This document shows, piece after piece, positions 7,565 to 15,016 of a stretch of 41,476 bases of DNA. The stretch is from IMG/VR virus record IMGVR_UViG_3300012988_000022, positions 1 through 41,476 of that record, one strand, 5' to 3'. A model generated the notes under the pieces. The model was not told where the DNA came from. It searched no databases and saw nothing but the letters and a program-made list of their open reading frames with translations. This DNA comes from a virus. The stretch's first letter is position 1; the number at the start of each line of letters is the position of its first letter. A program made the translations under genes and the position numbers.

Positions 7565-8916
7565 AAAACCTAAAAGAACTCAAAGAAAGTCGGGCGGAGA
7601 TACAAACAAAAGTTGAAGCCCTTATCGCGGTCGGTGAAAAAAGCGAACTGACGGCAGAGCAAAAAACAGATTGGAAAAACTTTCAATCTCAAATCGAAGC
7701 AATCGATGCTGACATTGTAATTGCTGAACAGATGGAAGCGGAAGCGAAAAAGATTGCAGCACGCAAGATTGCAAGCGGTGCAAGTGCGTTGCCTGGTCCT
7801 ACTCAAGACGGTGATTCTGAATATAAAGAATTGCTATCTTTATCCAAGAAGTTCTCAATTGGACGTGCGTTGAAAATGGTTTCTTCTCGTAAGGAATTCA
7901 ACGGAGCAGAAGAAGAAGTATTCCAGATTGCAAAAGCGGAAGCCAAAGAGCAGGATATTAGCCTGTCTGGAAACATGCATATTCCTCATTCATTTATTAA
8001 AATGGGGCGTAGATCTGCGTTGACTGTAGGAACAGAAGGGGCGGATGTTGTATTTACTGAATATGGAGGTAAGATCATTCCATATTTAAATCCTATGCCG
8101 GTTGCTGATCAACTTGGCGTGACATTTCTTAATGGATTGAATGGTAACGTACAATGGCCACGATCCACAAACCGTCTTACTCTTGGTTTTGAAACCGAAA
8201 CTTCGGACGTTGATGAAACAACCCCAACTTTTGATAATATCTCAATCTCACCAAAGCGTTTCGGTGGTTATGTTGATTATACTTTGCAAATGCAAAAGCA
8301 AAGCGTTTTCAATGTAGATGAGTACATCAAAAGACAATTGACCATTGCTCACGAATATCTAATCGATGATCAATTGTTCAATGGTTCTGGTTCAGCAAAC
8401 CAAACTACTGGTATTCTTGCATTCTCCGGTGTAAATAACCTATCATTAGGTACATCTGGCGGTGACATGACTTACGCAGCGGCTTTGTCTATGATTAGAG
8501 ATACTGAGATTGCAAATGCAAGAGATGGAAAACGTGGTTTCGTAACCAATGCAAGGGGTAAATTCGCGTTAGCAGTTACGCCTAAGCAAGTATCTGGCGT
8601 TGAGGGTAATTTTATATTCAATGTAAAAGATAAGAGCTTGTTAGCTGAGCCATTCTACCTTTCAAATGTAATTCCATCAAACCTGACAGATACAAGCGGA
8701 GGAACAAACCTTTCTGCTATGATTTTCTCATCTAACTGGGCAGGATGGATTGTAGGATTCTGGGGTGGACTTGATTTGACTTTTGATCCATTCACTCAGA
8801 AGCTTGGAGGTAAAAACAGGATCGTTGTTAACGGATTTATGGACCAGGATTGCGAACAGCCAGCAGAGTTTTCAATCTCTAAAGACTGGAACACAACTAC
8901 ACCAGCATTGACATAA
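7561..8916 (+). CDS. major capsid protein (HK97 fold)
   Basis: A 451-residue protein of the HK97 capsid family. Residues 1 to about 80 are a charged, Lys/Glu/Ala-rich coiled coil, the delta domain that serves as internal scaffold and is cut away by the protease just upstream. The remainder carries the shell domain with the family-like stretch VQWPRSTN and a C-terminal segment in which FDPFTQKLGGKNRIVVNG matches the usual end of the fold. Start and order (portal, protease, capsid) are standard. No separate scaffold gene is needed. Confidence 0.94.
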   Translation: MKNLKELKESRAEIQTKVEALIAVGEKSELTAEQKTDWKNFQSQIEAIDADIVIAEQMEAEAKKIAARKIASGASALPGPTQDGDSEYKELLSLSKKFSIGRALKMVSSRKEFNGAEEEVFQIAKAEAKEQDISLSGNMHIPHSFIKMGRRSALTVGTEGADVVFTEYGGKIIPYLNPMPVADQLGVTFLNGLNGNVQWPRSTNRLTLGFETETSDVDETTPTFDNISISPKRFGGYVDYTLQMQKQSVFNVDEYIKRQLTIAHEYLIDDQLFNGSGSANQTTGILAFSGVNNLSLGTSGGDMTYAAALSMIRDTEIANARDGKRGFVTNARGKFALAVTPKQVSGVEGNFIFNVKDKSLLAEPFYLSNVIPSNLTDTSGGTNLSAMIFSSNWAGWIVGFWGGLDLTFDPFTQKLGGKNRIVVNGFMDQDCEQPAEFSISKDWNTTTPALT

Positions 8917-8929
8917 TTTTTATAAAACC

Positions 8930-9139
8930 ATGAAAGTAATACCAAATAGAAGTTTCCTTGTTCGTCAGGATGACGTGGAAGGTGGCGGCAAAAAAGATGT
9001 GTTCGCAAAAGCGGGACAAAAGATGGAAATGTCCGAAAGAGAGGCTGTAAAATTTTGGGGATCACTTAATTTAAGTGATTCAGAAAAAAAGACTCTCAAT
9101 ATTGTTGCTCGGAAAAACGGATACACAAGATTGTGCTAA
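8930..9139 (+). CDS. small protein after the capsid gene
   Basis: A 69-residue basic protein of unknown family, 13 bases after the capsid stop and 3 bases before the connector gene. It has a Gly-rich segment near residue 20 (VEGGGKKDVF) and a helical C-terminal half. Its place is often taken by head decoration or minor head proteins, but no motif shows that role here. Confidence 0.72.
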   Translation: MKVIPNRSFLVRQDDVEGGGKKDVFAKAGQKMEMSEREAVKFWGSLNLSDSEKKTLNIVARKNGYTRLC

Positions 9140-9142
9140 AAT

Positions 9143-9781
9143 ATGATAACGTACAGTAAGGTAATTGAACTTTCCGACAGTGAACCGGTAACTTTAGAAG
9201 AGGCTAAATCTCATCTTGAGGTGCAAGGAACGTCAAAGGACGATTACATTACTGTACTAATCAAAGTAGCACGTAAGGCATGCGAGAACTATGCGGGATT
9301 GAGTTTCATTACCCAAACCCGCAGAGTTACTTTAGATCATTTCCCTGGATGTGGGCACTGGCAGACATCGGCAAAAGAAATAATTCTACCATACGGACCG
9401 GTTCAAAGCATTGAATCATTTACGTATGCGGCAAGTGATAAAACGGAACAAACTATAAACGAAGGAGATGACGGTTATCTTTTAGATGATCATTCTGGAC
9501 TTGCGCGAGTTGTACCGATGTCAGGCGGTGAGATTGGTAGCTGGCCTTCAACGGCAGTAAGGCCCAATGCAGTGGTAATTGATTATGTATGTGGTTACGA
9601 TTCTGTAAGTGGCGATACGGATTTTCCAACTGAAGCAATACAGGCAATTTTATTGCAGGTAGGAACGATGTTTGAGAATAGACAGGATGAAGTAATAGGA
9701 ACAACAGTGACGGAGTTAAATACGAATTCGCGGGCATTGCTTGACAATATTAAAGTTTATTGGAATGCAAACCAGTACTAA
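9143..9781 (+). CDS. head-tail connector protein (HK97 gp6 / phiE125 gp8-like)
   Basis: A 212-residue adaptor that docks under the portal. It begins with the family pattern SEPVTLEEAKSHLEV (near 12-26), followed by a helical DDYITVLIKVARKACENY and a C-terminal helix in which PTEAIQAILLQVGTMFENR matches connector proteins. The middle domain is beta-rich and contains the GP-V-SI segment typical of phiE125 gp8 relatives. Head genes lie upstream, and head closure follows after the inserted glycosyltransferase. Confidence 0.85.
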   Translation: MITYSKVIELSDSEPVTLEEAKSHLEVQGTSKDDYITVLIKVARKACENYAGLSFITQTRRVTLDHFPGCGHWQTSAKEIILPYGPVQSIESFTYAASDKTEQTINEGDDGYLLDDHSGLARVVPMSGGEIGSWPSTAVRPNAVVIDYVCGYDSVSGDTDFPTEAIQAILLQVGTMFENRQDEVIGTTVTELNTNSRALLDNIKVYWNANQY

Positions 9782-10475
9782 ACTTTTGATCTTCTTAGCT
9801 GTGTGGAAACGTCCATACATTACTGAGATTTGTTTTAACGGGATCAAAAGATTGAAAGAGCATCCAGACTACGATGTTCAGGCATTGGCAGTTATTAGCG
9901 AAGAGGAAATGATTCCGCTTTGTGAGCAGTACGGAATTAATTGGGTGATGTATAAAAACGAACCACTCGGAGAAAAGAAAAACTACGGACTGCAAAAGGC
10001 AAAAGAATTTGATTTTGATTATTTGTTGGAGATAGGTAGTGATGACTTAATAACAAACGAGTTACTAACATACTACAAAGGATTTTTGGATTACGGTTTC
10101 TTTGGTGTTAAAGATGTAGCATACATTGATAGCGCAGACGGATCTTGCAGAAGATTGCAAAGTAAGTCAACATATGGAGCCGGCAGGATGATCAGCCGCC
10201 AGAATTTAGAGAAATTAAACTTTAAAAGCTGGAAAGATCAAATAAACAAAGGCATGGACAATAACAGCGTGTTTGCGTTTATGCGAAATGGGATTGATTA
10301 CAAACAGGTACCCTCAATGGAAGTTCCTGGTGTGATCGACATTAAAAGCGAAGTAAACATTTGGCCGTTCAATCACTTAACAGGGATTGAATACGACAAA
10401 GAAAAGATATTTGAAAAACTGTCAGAAGTAGAGGTAAACATGATTGAAGAATGCTACAGTCTAAAGAGCAAATAG
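9765..10475 (+). CDS. glycosyltransferase-like protein, copy 2, inserted among connector genes
   Basis: A 236-residue protein related to the product of 2396-3127. It has a first strand LLIFLAVWKRP (7-17), NEPLGEKKNYG at 65-75 and the strand-end GSDD at 91-94, which corresponds to NDPLGAKW and GSDD in the other copy. The start at 9765 overlaps the connector gene by 17 bases, and the stop overlaps the head-closure gene by 25 bases, so it is embedded in the structural operon and should be expressed late with the virion proteins. That timing hints at a virion or late surface target. The sugar and the acceptor are unknown. Confidence 0.78.
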   Translation: MQTSTKLLIFLAVWKRPYITEICFNGIKRLKEHPDYDVQALAVISEEEMIPLCEQYGINWVMYKNEPLGEKKNYGLQKAKEFDFDYLLEIGSDDLITNELLTYYKGFLDYGFFGVKDVAYIDSADGSCRRLQSKSTYGAGRMISRQNLEKLNFKSWKDQINKGMDNNSVFAFMRNGIDYKQVPSMEVPGVIDIKSEVNIWPFNHLTGIEYDKEKIFEKLSEVEVNMIEECYSLKSK

Positions 10476-10822
10476 GGCGTTTTGATCGTGAAATTACTTT
10501 CATACAGAGTATAGAAGTAGACGGAATAAGTAACGAGGATAAAAAAATAGGATGGGAAGAAATAGAAAACTATCCAACAGTTTCGGCAAAGAAAAGGAAC
10601 CTAAAAGGTAATGAGGTTCCAATAGCTGACAGATTGAACGCAATTTATCCAGTTGTTTTTACCATTCGCTACAGGGATGACTTGAATGAAAAAATGAGGG
10701 TGGTTTGTGATGGGAAAGTTTATGAGATCACAGCCCCGATAGAAGAACCGGAAGATGGGAGACGTAGATTTTTGAATGTGTACGCGAATTATTTGGATAA
10801 TGAACCTAATCCGATAACATGA
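10451..10822 (+). CDS. head closure / head-tail adaptor (SPP1 gp16-like)
   Basis: A 123-residue beta-rich adaptor that seals the head after packaging. The pattern GRFDREITFIQS near 9-20, followed by a WEE segment, then YPVVFTIRYRDDLNEKMRVV and a short YEITAPIEE, fits the SPP1 gp16 / phage head-tail adaptor family. It starts within the end of the glycosyltransferase gene and ends in an ATGA-type overlap with the next tail gene. Confidence 0.85.
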   Translation: MLQSKEQIGRFDREITFIQSIEVDGISNEDKKIGWEEIENYPTVSAKKRNLKGNEVPIADRLNAIYPVVFTIRYRDDLNEKMRVVCDGKVYEITAPIEEPEDGRRRFLNVYANYLDNEPNPIT

Positions 10823-11289
10823 TTCAGGTAAAAGGCATAAAGGAAATTAACGATGTGTTTAGAGGTTGGACAAACGAACTACAACACAAAACACTTCAAG
10901 CGGTCCACGCTGAGGCGGCTGTTCCTTTGGTTAATATGGCTCATTTGCTTGCACCGGTAGGCAAGACAGGAAATTTAGCAGACTCAATAGGCGTTGAAAA
11001 ACCAAGCGTAGCAAAGGCAAACATGGTCGGAGAGGTTACGGTAGGCCCGCGCAGGAGTTCAAGATATAAAGGTTTTGCGGCCCATTTGGTTGAATACGGA
11101 ACCAGACAGCGCAAGACCAGAAGTGGAGCTAATCGCGGATCAATGCCACGTCATCCATTTATGAAGCCGGCTTTTGATGCGACCAATGGCCAGTTATTTA
11201 ATAAGATCGATGAGATATTGGGTCGTAAAATGGTGGCGGTGATGAAACGGAATTTAAAAGCAAATGGCGGGACATGGTTGAAAGTGTAA
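10819..11289 (+). CDS. tail completion / head-tail joining protein (HK97 gp10 family)
   Basis: A 156-residue protein matching the HK97 gp10 family: an N-terminal helix, then APVGKTGNLADSI near 47-59, VGPRRSSRYKGFAAHLVEYG in the middle, and MPRHPFMKPAFD near 110-121. The family helps join tail to head at the neck. Order is as expected between head closure and the tail terminator. It overlaps the next gene by 16 bases. Confidence 0.92.
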   Translation: MIQVKGIKEINDVFRGWTNELQHKTLQAVHAEAAVPLVNMAHLLAPVGKTGNLADSIGVEKPSVAKANMVGEVTVGPRRSSRYKGFAAHLVEYGTRQRKTRSGANRGSMPRHPFMKPAFDATNGQLFNKIDEILGRKMVAVMKRNLKANGGTWLKV

Positions 11290-11675
11290 TTGACATATTG
11301 AAAGCGAATAATGATCTGGTTCAGCTTGTTGGCATGAATGAAGCAGGAGGCAAGGCTAAAATTTATCCTGTCATTGCACCACAAAAAGAGAAAGCTCCTT
11401 ACATAACAGTGCGGCAGACCGGTAAAGTAAGGCAGGGAAAGAGTTGTAGTTACCAGGGAAGTTTCGCGGTATTCGCTTATCACGAGAACTATGATGACTG
11501 TAAGGCGATTGATTTAGCGGTAGTGGCGGCACTGGAAGCAGTTAAGGCAAACGTAGGAGTAGCATTTGTGAATCTCACAGGAACGTCAGACGATTATGTT
11601 TTTCAGGGAGAGGGGAACGGATTGTATAGCAGGATTTCACAATTTGATTGTACTTACGATGAGGGTGGAACTTAA
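11274..11675 (+). CDS. tail terminator-like protein (DUF3168 / gp17-like)
   Basis: A 133-residue protein of the DUF3168 pattern: an N-terminal helix ending in a loop, then KIYPVIAPQKEKAPYITVRQ around 29-48 (typical Y-P-ITV), and a C-terminal YSRISQFDCTY strand. This family caps the tail tube at the head-proximal end. The position before the major tail protein agrees. Confidence 0.85.
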   Translation: MVESVIDILKANNDLVQLVGMNEAGGKAKIYPVIAPQKEKAPYITVRQTGKVRQGKSCSYQGSFAVFAYHENYDDCKAIDLAVVAALEAVKANVGVAFVNLTGTSDDYVFQGEGNGLYSRISQFDCTYDEGGT

Positions 11676-11844
11676 AAAAAGTTGGACAAATACTTTCGGA
11701 AAAAAGTATCCAGTAGGAACCATCTTACAAGTAGGCAAGGAACTTAGAAAAGAATTGAAAGAGCGGGGATTTGCGGATGATTATTCAGGCAAGTATCCGC
11801 CAGAAGGAAAGAAAAAAATAGAATTAGCAAACCTTAAATATTAA
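11659..11844 (+). CDS. small basic protein before the major tail protein
   Basis: A 61-residue Lys-rich protein. The start at 11659 (MRVELKKSW) overlaps the upstream gene by 17 bases; an open frame reaches 11596, but that longer form would overlap the previous gene much further. It has no recognised domain. It is cotranscribed with tail genes, four bases before the major tail protein. Confidence 0.65.
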   Translation: MRVELKKSWTNTFGKKYPVGTILQVGKELRKELKERGFADDYSGKYPPEGKKKIELANLKY

Positions 11845-11848
11845 TAAA

Positions 11849-12241
11849 ATGGCTGTTGTAAATGGAAATAACGTTGGCCTCTATGTTGAAAATCAACTGA
11901 TCGGGTGCCTTACTACGAATAGTTTCAATTCTCAGAATGATGAGATTGACGTAACGTGCAAAGATGATAATGGAGCCCGCAAAGTTTTGGCTGGCGGCAA
12001 TCAATCATCTTTCCCCTTTGCTGGGTTGTTTAATCCGGCTTCAACTTATGGATTTCAAGATTTAATCGTGATTCATAAGAACAAAACAAGGGTATGGGTA
12101 AAAATGCTTGTTGATGATGAGTTGGCGATCACTTGCTTTGCTTATCTGAATACATTGGCATGGGAAGGCCCATTGAATGCCGGCAGCACGTTCTCAGGAA
12201 CGTTTACCGTAGATGGTGAGTGGTCATATAGCACAACTTAA
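11849..12241 (+). CDS. major tail protein (TP901-1 family)
   Basis: A 130-residue tube protein of the TP901-1 major tail family: N-terminal NGNNVGLYVENQLIGCLTT, then EIDVTCKDDNGARKVLAGG near 31-49, and a C-terminal GTFTVDGEW strand. It polymerises around the tape measure to form the tail tube. It lies directly before the tail chaperone gene, the normal order. It is one of the shorter family members. Confidence 0.92.
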   Translation: MAVVNGNNVGLYVENQLIGCLTTNSFNSQNDEIDVTCKDDNGARKVLAGGNQSSFPFAGLFNPASTYGFQDLIVIHKNKTRVWVKMLVDDELAITCFAYLNTLAWEGPLNAGSTFSGTFTVDGEWSYSTT

Positions 12242-12244
12242 TAA

Positions 12245-12604
12245 ATGGTAAAAAAAATCTTTACAATGGAAGTCGATGGTAAAAAAGTCGGCTTCCGATT
12301 CAATATGCTTTGTCACGGCAAAGCATGTGAACTGGAAAAATGTTCTATGGACGAGCTTTGGAAAAGGCTTGGCATAACACAAGAACAAGAAACTAGTATT
12401 GTAACGTTGACAAACTTCTTTCGAGCAGCGGCCATTAATTACAACGAAGGAGAAGGGGATTTTTCAAACGTTCCAAGCGCGCAAGATGTGTCCGATTGGT
12501 TAGATACCATAGGACTGATCGAAGCCATGCGAATGATGACAGAGCATTTTAAAACGCCTGAAATAAAAAACCAGGAAGCCCCGACACAGGAAGCGGGGCA
12601 GTAA
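12245..12604 (+). CDS. tail assembly chaperone, unshifted form (gpG-like)
   Basis: A 119-residue chaperone that coats the tape measure during tail assembly, named by position between the major tail protein and the tape measure and by the frameshift that extends it. The N-terminal half (FTMEVDGKKVGFRFNM) is beta-rich and the rest is helical and acidic. The last 12 codons overlap the frameshift signal: the A AAA AAC heptamer at 12565-12571 lies in this frame, followed by a stable hairpin. Most ribosomes should end at the TAA at 12602. Confidence 0.88.
   Translation: MVKKIFTMEVDGKKVGFRFNMLCHGKACELEKCSMDELWKRLGITQEQETSIVTLTNFFRAAAINYNEGEGDFSNVPSAQDVSDWLDTIGLIEAMRMMTEHFKTPEIKNQEAPTQEAGQ
12565..12599 (+). 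promoter_or_regulatory. programmed -1 ribosomal frameshift signal
   Basis: The heptamer A AAA AAC (12565-12571) is in the correct phase of the chaperone frame (ATA AAA AAC). Six bases later GCCCCG (12578-12583), a 10-base loop and CGGGGC (12594-12599) form a perfect 6-bp G/C stem. The -1 frame is open through the signal and runs on for 120 codons to 12930. Slippery site, spacing and stem all match the standard signal. Confidence 0.93.
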
Positions 12605-12930
12605 CATTTGAAGATTCGCTACAGTTGGCAGTGGCAGAAATTGGGCTAATGCCGAATGAGTTTTACGAATTGAGTTTATACGAGTGGATGCTTTTTATAG
12701 ACAGGCACAACCGTAATTTAGAGAGGACGAAGTTGGATGAAGAGATAAAATTACACCATACATGGGAGTTGATTGCAGCTATTTATAATACTGTAAGGGA
12801 TTCAAAGAAAAAACCAGAACCATATCAGAGGAAGGATTTTATAAAACTTTCCTTTGACAAGGAGGAAGAAAAAGAAGAGATAAAAAGCGTGCCGCTAACA
12901 CCGGACGAGGTCACAAATAGATTTAATTAA
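12571..12930 (+). CDS. tail chaperone frameshift extension (gpT-like part of gpGT)
   Basis: This frame is open from 12562 and lacks an ATG near its start; the first usable codon is TTG at 12625. It is best read as the C-terminal part of a fusion made by a -1 shift at 12565-12571, giving join(12245..12571,12571..12930), 228 residues. The extension is helical and acidic, with EFYELSLYEWMLFIDRH, resembling gpT parts of other tail chaperones. The tape measure starts 2 bases after its stop. In lambda-like phages the fusion binds both the tape measure and the tail tube protein. Confidence 0.88.
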   Translation, partial: PGSPDTGSGAVTFEDSLQLAVAEIGLMPNEFYELSLYEWMLFIDRHNRNLERTKLDEEIKLHHTWELIAAIYNTVRDSKKKPEPYQRKDFIKLSFDKEEEKEEIKSVPLTPDEVTNRFN

Positions 12931-12931
12931 A

Positions 12932-15016
12932 ATGGCTCAGAGTGTTTTAGCTAAGATGGCAGTGCAGATTACCGCAAATAATGCGGAATTCAATGCTTCC
13001 ATCAGGAGCATGCAGGCACAATTAGGGCTACTTCAAAATACCCTTAAATCAGTCGGTCAATCTTTAGGCGTCACATTCGGAGCGCAGACCGTTTACAATG
13101 GACTGAAATACGGGGTCGGTGTTATAATGGATTTTGAAGCCTCAATGTCGGAGGTTAAAGCAATCACGGGGGCAACCGGTGTAGAATTCGACAAGCTGAC
13201 CAAAAATGCTTTAGAACTTGGCGCAGCTACAAAATTCACAGCAAAGGAAGTTTCTCAATTACAGGTAGCTTATGGCCGTTTAGGATTTAGTACAAAAGAA
13301 ATCCTGAATGCCACAAAAGCAACACTGGATCTTGCGGCAGCTACCGGGGAAGACCTGGCAAAGTCAGCAGACATAGCCGGATCGACCGTGCGGGCATTTG
13401 GTTTGGATGCCAGCGAAACCCAGCGTGTGGCCGATGTGATGGCGTCCAGCTTCAATAAATCCGCCCTTGGGCTTGAAAACTTTGGGGAAGCCATGAAATA
13501 CGTTGCCCCTGTGGCAGCGAATGCAAACCTTTCATTGGAGCAAACCACGGCCCTTTTAGGGGTATTGGCAGATAACGGTATTCGCGGATCGATGGCCGGA
13601 ACATCCCTAAGAAAGATCATTTCCGATTTAGGTCAGGGAGCGGGTCCAATACTCACCAAGCGATTAAAAGAGCTTGCGTCAGCAGGATTAAGTGGGGCAG
13701 ATGCCATGAGTGAAGTAGGCCGTACGGCTTATGCTTCTCTTTTGATCCTGGCAAAGAATACCGAAAAAGTAGATGCAGCGGCAGCGGCTTATAGTAATGC
13801 GGAAGGTGAGGTTGCAAAGATGGCCGCAACCATGCAGGATAACTTGCAAGGTGATGTAATTAAGCTTACCAGCGCATTCGATGGTCTTATTTTAAAGGCC
13901 AGTGGAGTAACTAGCTTTTTAAGAGAGATTACACAAGAACTAACGGTACTTGTAAAACTTACCGGACAGGGAAAAGGAGCGGGATTATTTACTAGTCTTT
14001 TGGCTTTGACTAATGGACCCCTGGGTCTGAAAATGTTGAAAGACTTCAATGATGAGCTAGATAAGGTTACCGATAAATTAGAAAAACAAAAGGCCGTAGC
14101 AGCCAAAAAGGCTTCTTTTATACCGGCTTTTGAGGTTGATCCATTAAGTGGATTGCCATTAAACGGTGAGGGAGGAAGACAAACTTCACCATTTGATAAA
14201 TTATCAACAGGAGCAAGAACAGTTGATTTTTTAAAGAGTGCTATTAAGGAACTTGAGGATTCAATAGGAGGTCTTTCTGAGAGAGGTGCAATAAGAAGCG
14301 TTCAAGATCAGATCAAGAATCTGACAAAAGAAATGAATTCCCTTCTTGGTGTTGTTGAGAAAAGTTCAAATGCTTTTAAATATCAAAATGGAGGCATACT
14401 TGATGAGTACACCAAGAAAATGAAATCCATTGGAGATATTTTAGAGAAGATTGCAGAAATAAGAAAATACGGAGATATTAAATTACCTGACTTCTCTGAG
14501 TTTTCAAAGAATTTCAAATTACCAAGCGTTGAACCTATAAAAAACTTCTTCAATGAGTTCAAAGAGATCAACGTTGAACTAGCTCCAATTGTTACTGAGT
14601 TCGCTCAGACATTAGGTGAGTTCTTTGCTGATTTAAATAATGGAGTTGGTCAATTACTTCCTTTCGGAGATAGATTAAAGGCTTTAGTAGGCGGCATTAT
14701 GCAATCAGTTGGAGGAGCTTTAATAGCTATCGGATTAGGAAAGATCGCCATTAAACTACCTGGTCCGCAAGCAGTGGCCGCTGGTATTGCATTAGTAGCA
14801 GCAGGAGCAGCATTAAGCAAATCTGCAAATAACGCAAAGAGGGCAATTAATGGAGGGGTAGGTTCGTCTGGCGGTGAGAATACATCACGGGCAGCGGATA
14901 ACGTTCAATCAAAACCGCTTGAATTAAAGATAGAGGTTGTCGGCAAGCAATCAGGAAAGGATATTTATTGGGCCGCAAAAAATTATGAGTATACAAAAAG
15001 CAGAGGGGGCGGATAA
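12932..15016 (+). CDS. tape measure protein (TP901 family core)
   Basis: A 694-residue protein that sets tail length and is ejected with the DNA. Residues about 65-260 match the TP901 tape-measure core (FEASMSEVKAITGATGVEF, then KFTAKEVSQLQVAYGRLGF, later GIRGSMAGTSLRKIISDLGQG). Long helical and coiled-coil segments follow. Near the C-terminus, about 575-635, two Ala/Gly-rich hydrophobic stretches could insert into membrane. The length predicts a fairly short siphovirus tail, near 100 nm if 1.5 angstrom per residue holds. The gene follows the chaperone frameshift pair, as expected. Confidence 0.94.
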   Translation: MAQSVLAKMAVQITANNAEFNASIRSMQAQLGLLQNTLKSVGQSLGVTFGAQTVYNGLKYGVGVIMDFEASMSEVKAITGATGVEFDKLTKNALELGAATKFTAKEVSQLQVAYGRLGFSTKEILNATKATLDLAAATGEDLAKSADIAGSTVRAFGLDASETQRVADVMASSFNKSALGLENFGEAMKYVAPVAANANLSLEQTTALLGVLADNGIRGSMAGTSLRKIISDLGQGAGPILTKRLKELASAGLSGADAMSEVGRTAYASLLILAKNTEKVDAAAAAYSNAEGEVAKMAATMQDNLQGDVIKLTSAFDGLILKASGVTSFLREITQELTVLVKLTGQGKGAGLFTSLLALTNGPLGLKMLKDFNDELDKVTDKLEKQKAVAAKKASFIPAFEVDPLSGLPLNGEGGRQTSPFDKLSTGARTVDFLKSAIKELEDSIGGLSERGAIRSVQDQIKNLTKEMNSLLGVVEKSSNAFKYQNGGILDEYTKKMKSIGDILEKIAEIRKYGDIKLPDFSEFSKNFKLPSVEPIKNFFNEFKEINVELAPIVTEFAQTLGEFFADLNNGVGQLLPFGDRLKALVGGIMQSVGGALIAIGLGKIAIKLPGPQAVAAGIALVAAGAALSKSANNAKRAINGGVGSSGGENTSRAADNVQSKPLELKIEVVGKQSGKDIYWAAKNYEYTKSRGGG

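Noticed and set aside
12625-12930. independent gene from TTG 12625
   Set aside because: The frame is open well upstream and is better explained by the -1 frameshift at 12565-12571.
13270-13620. 116-codon open frame on the minus strand
   Set aside because: Antisense to the conserved tape-measure core; no own spacing or promoter.
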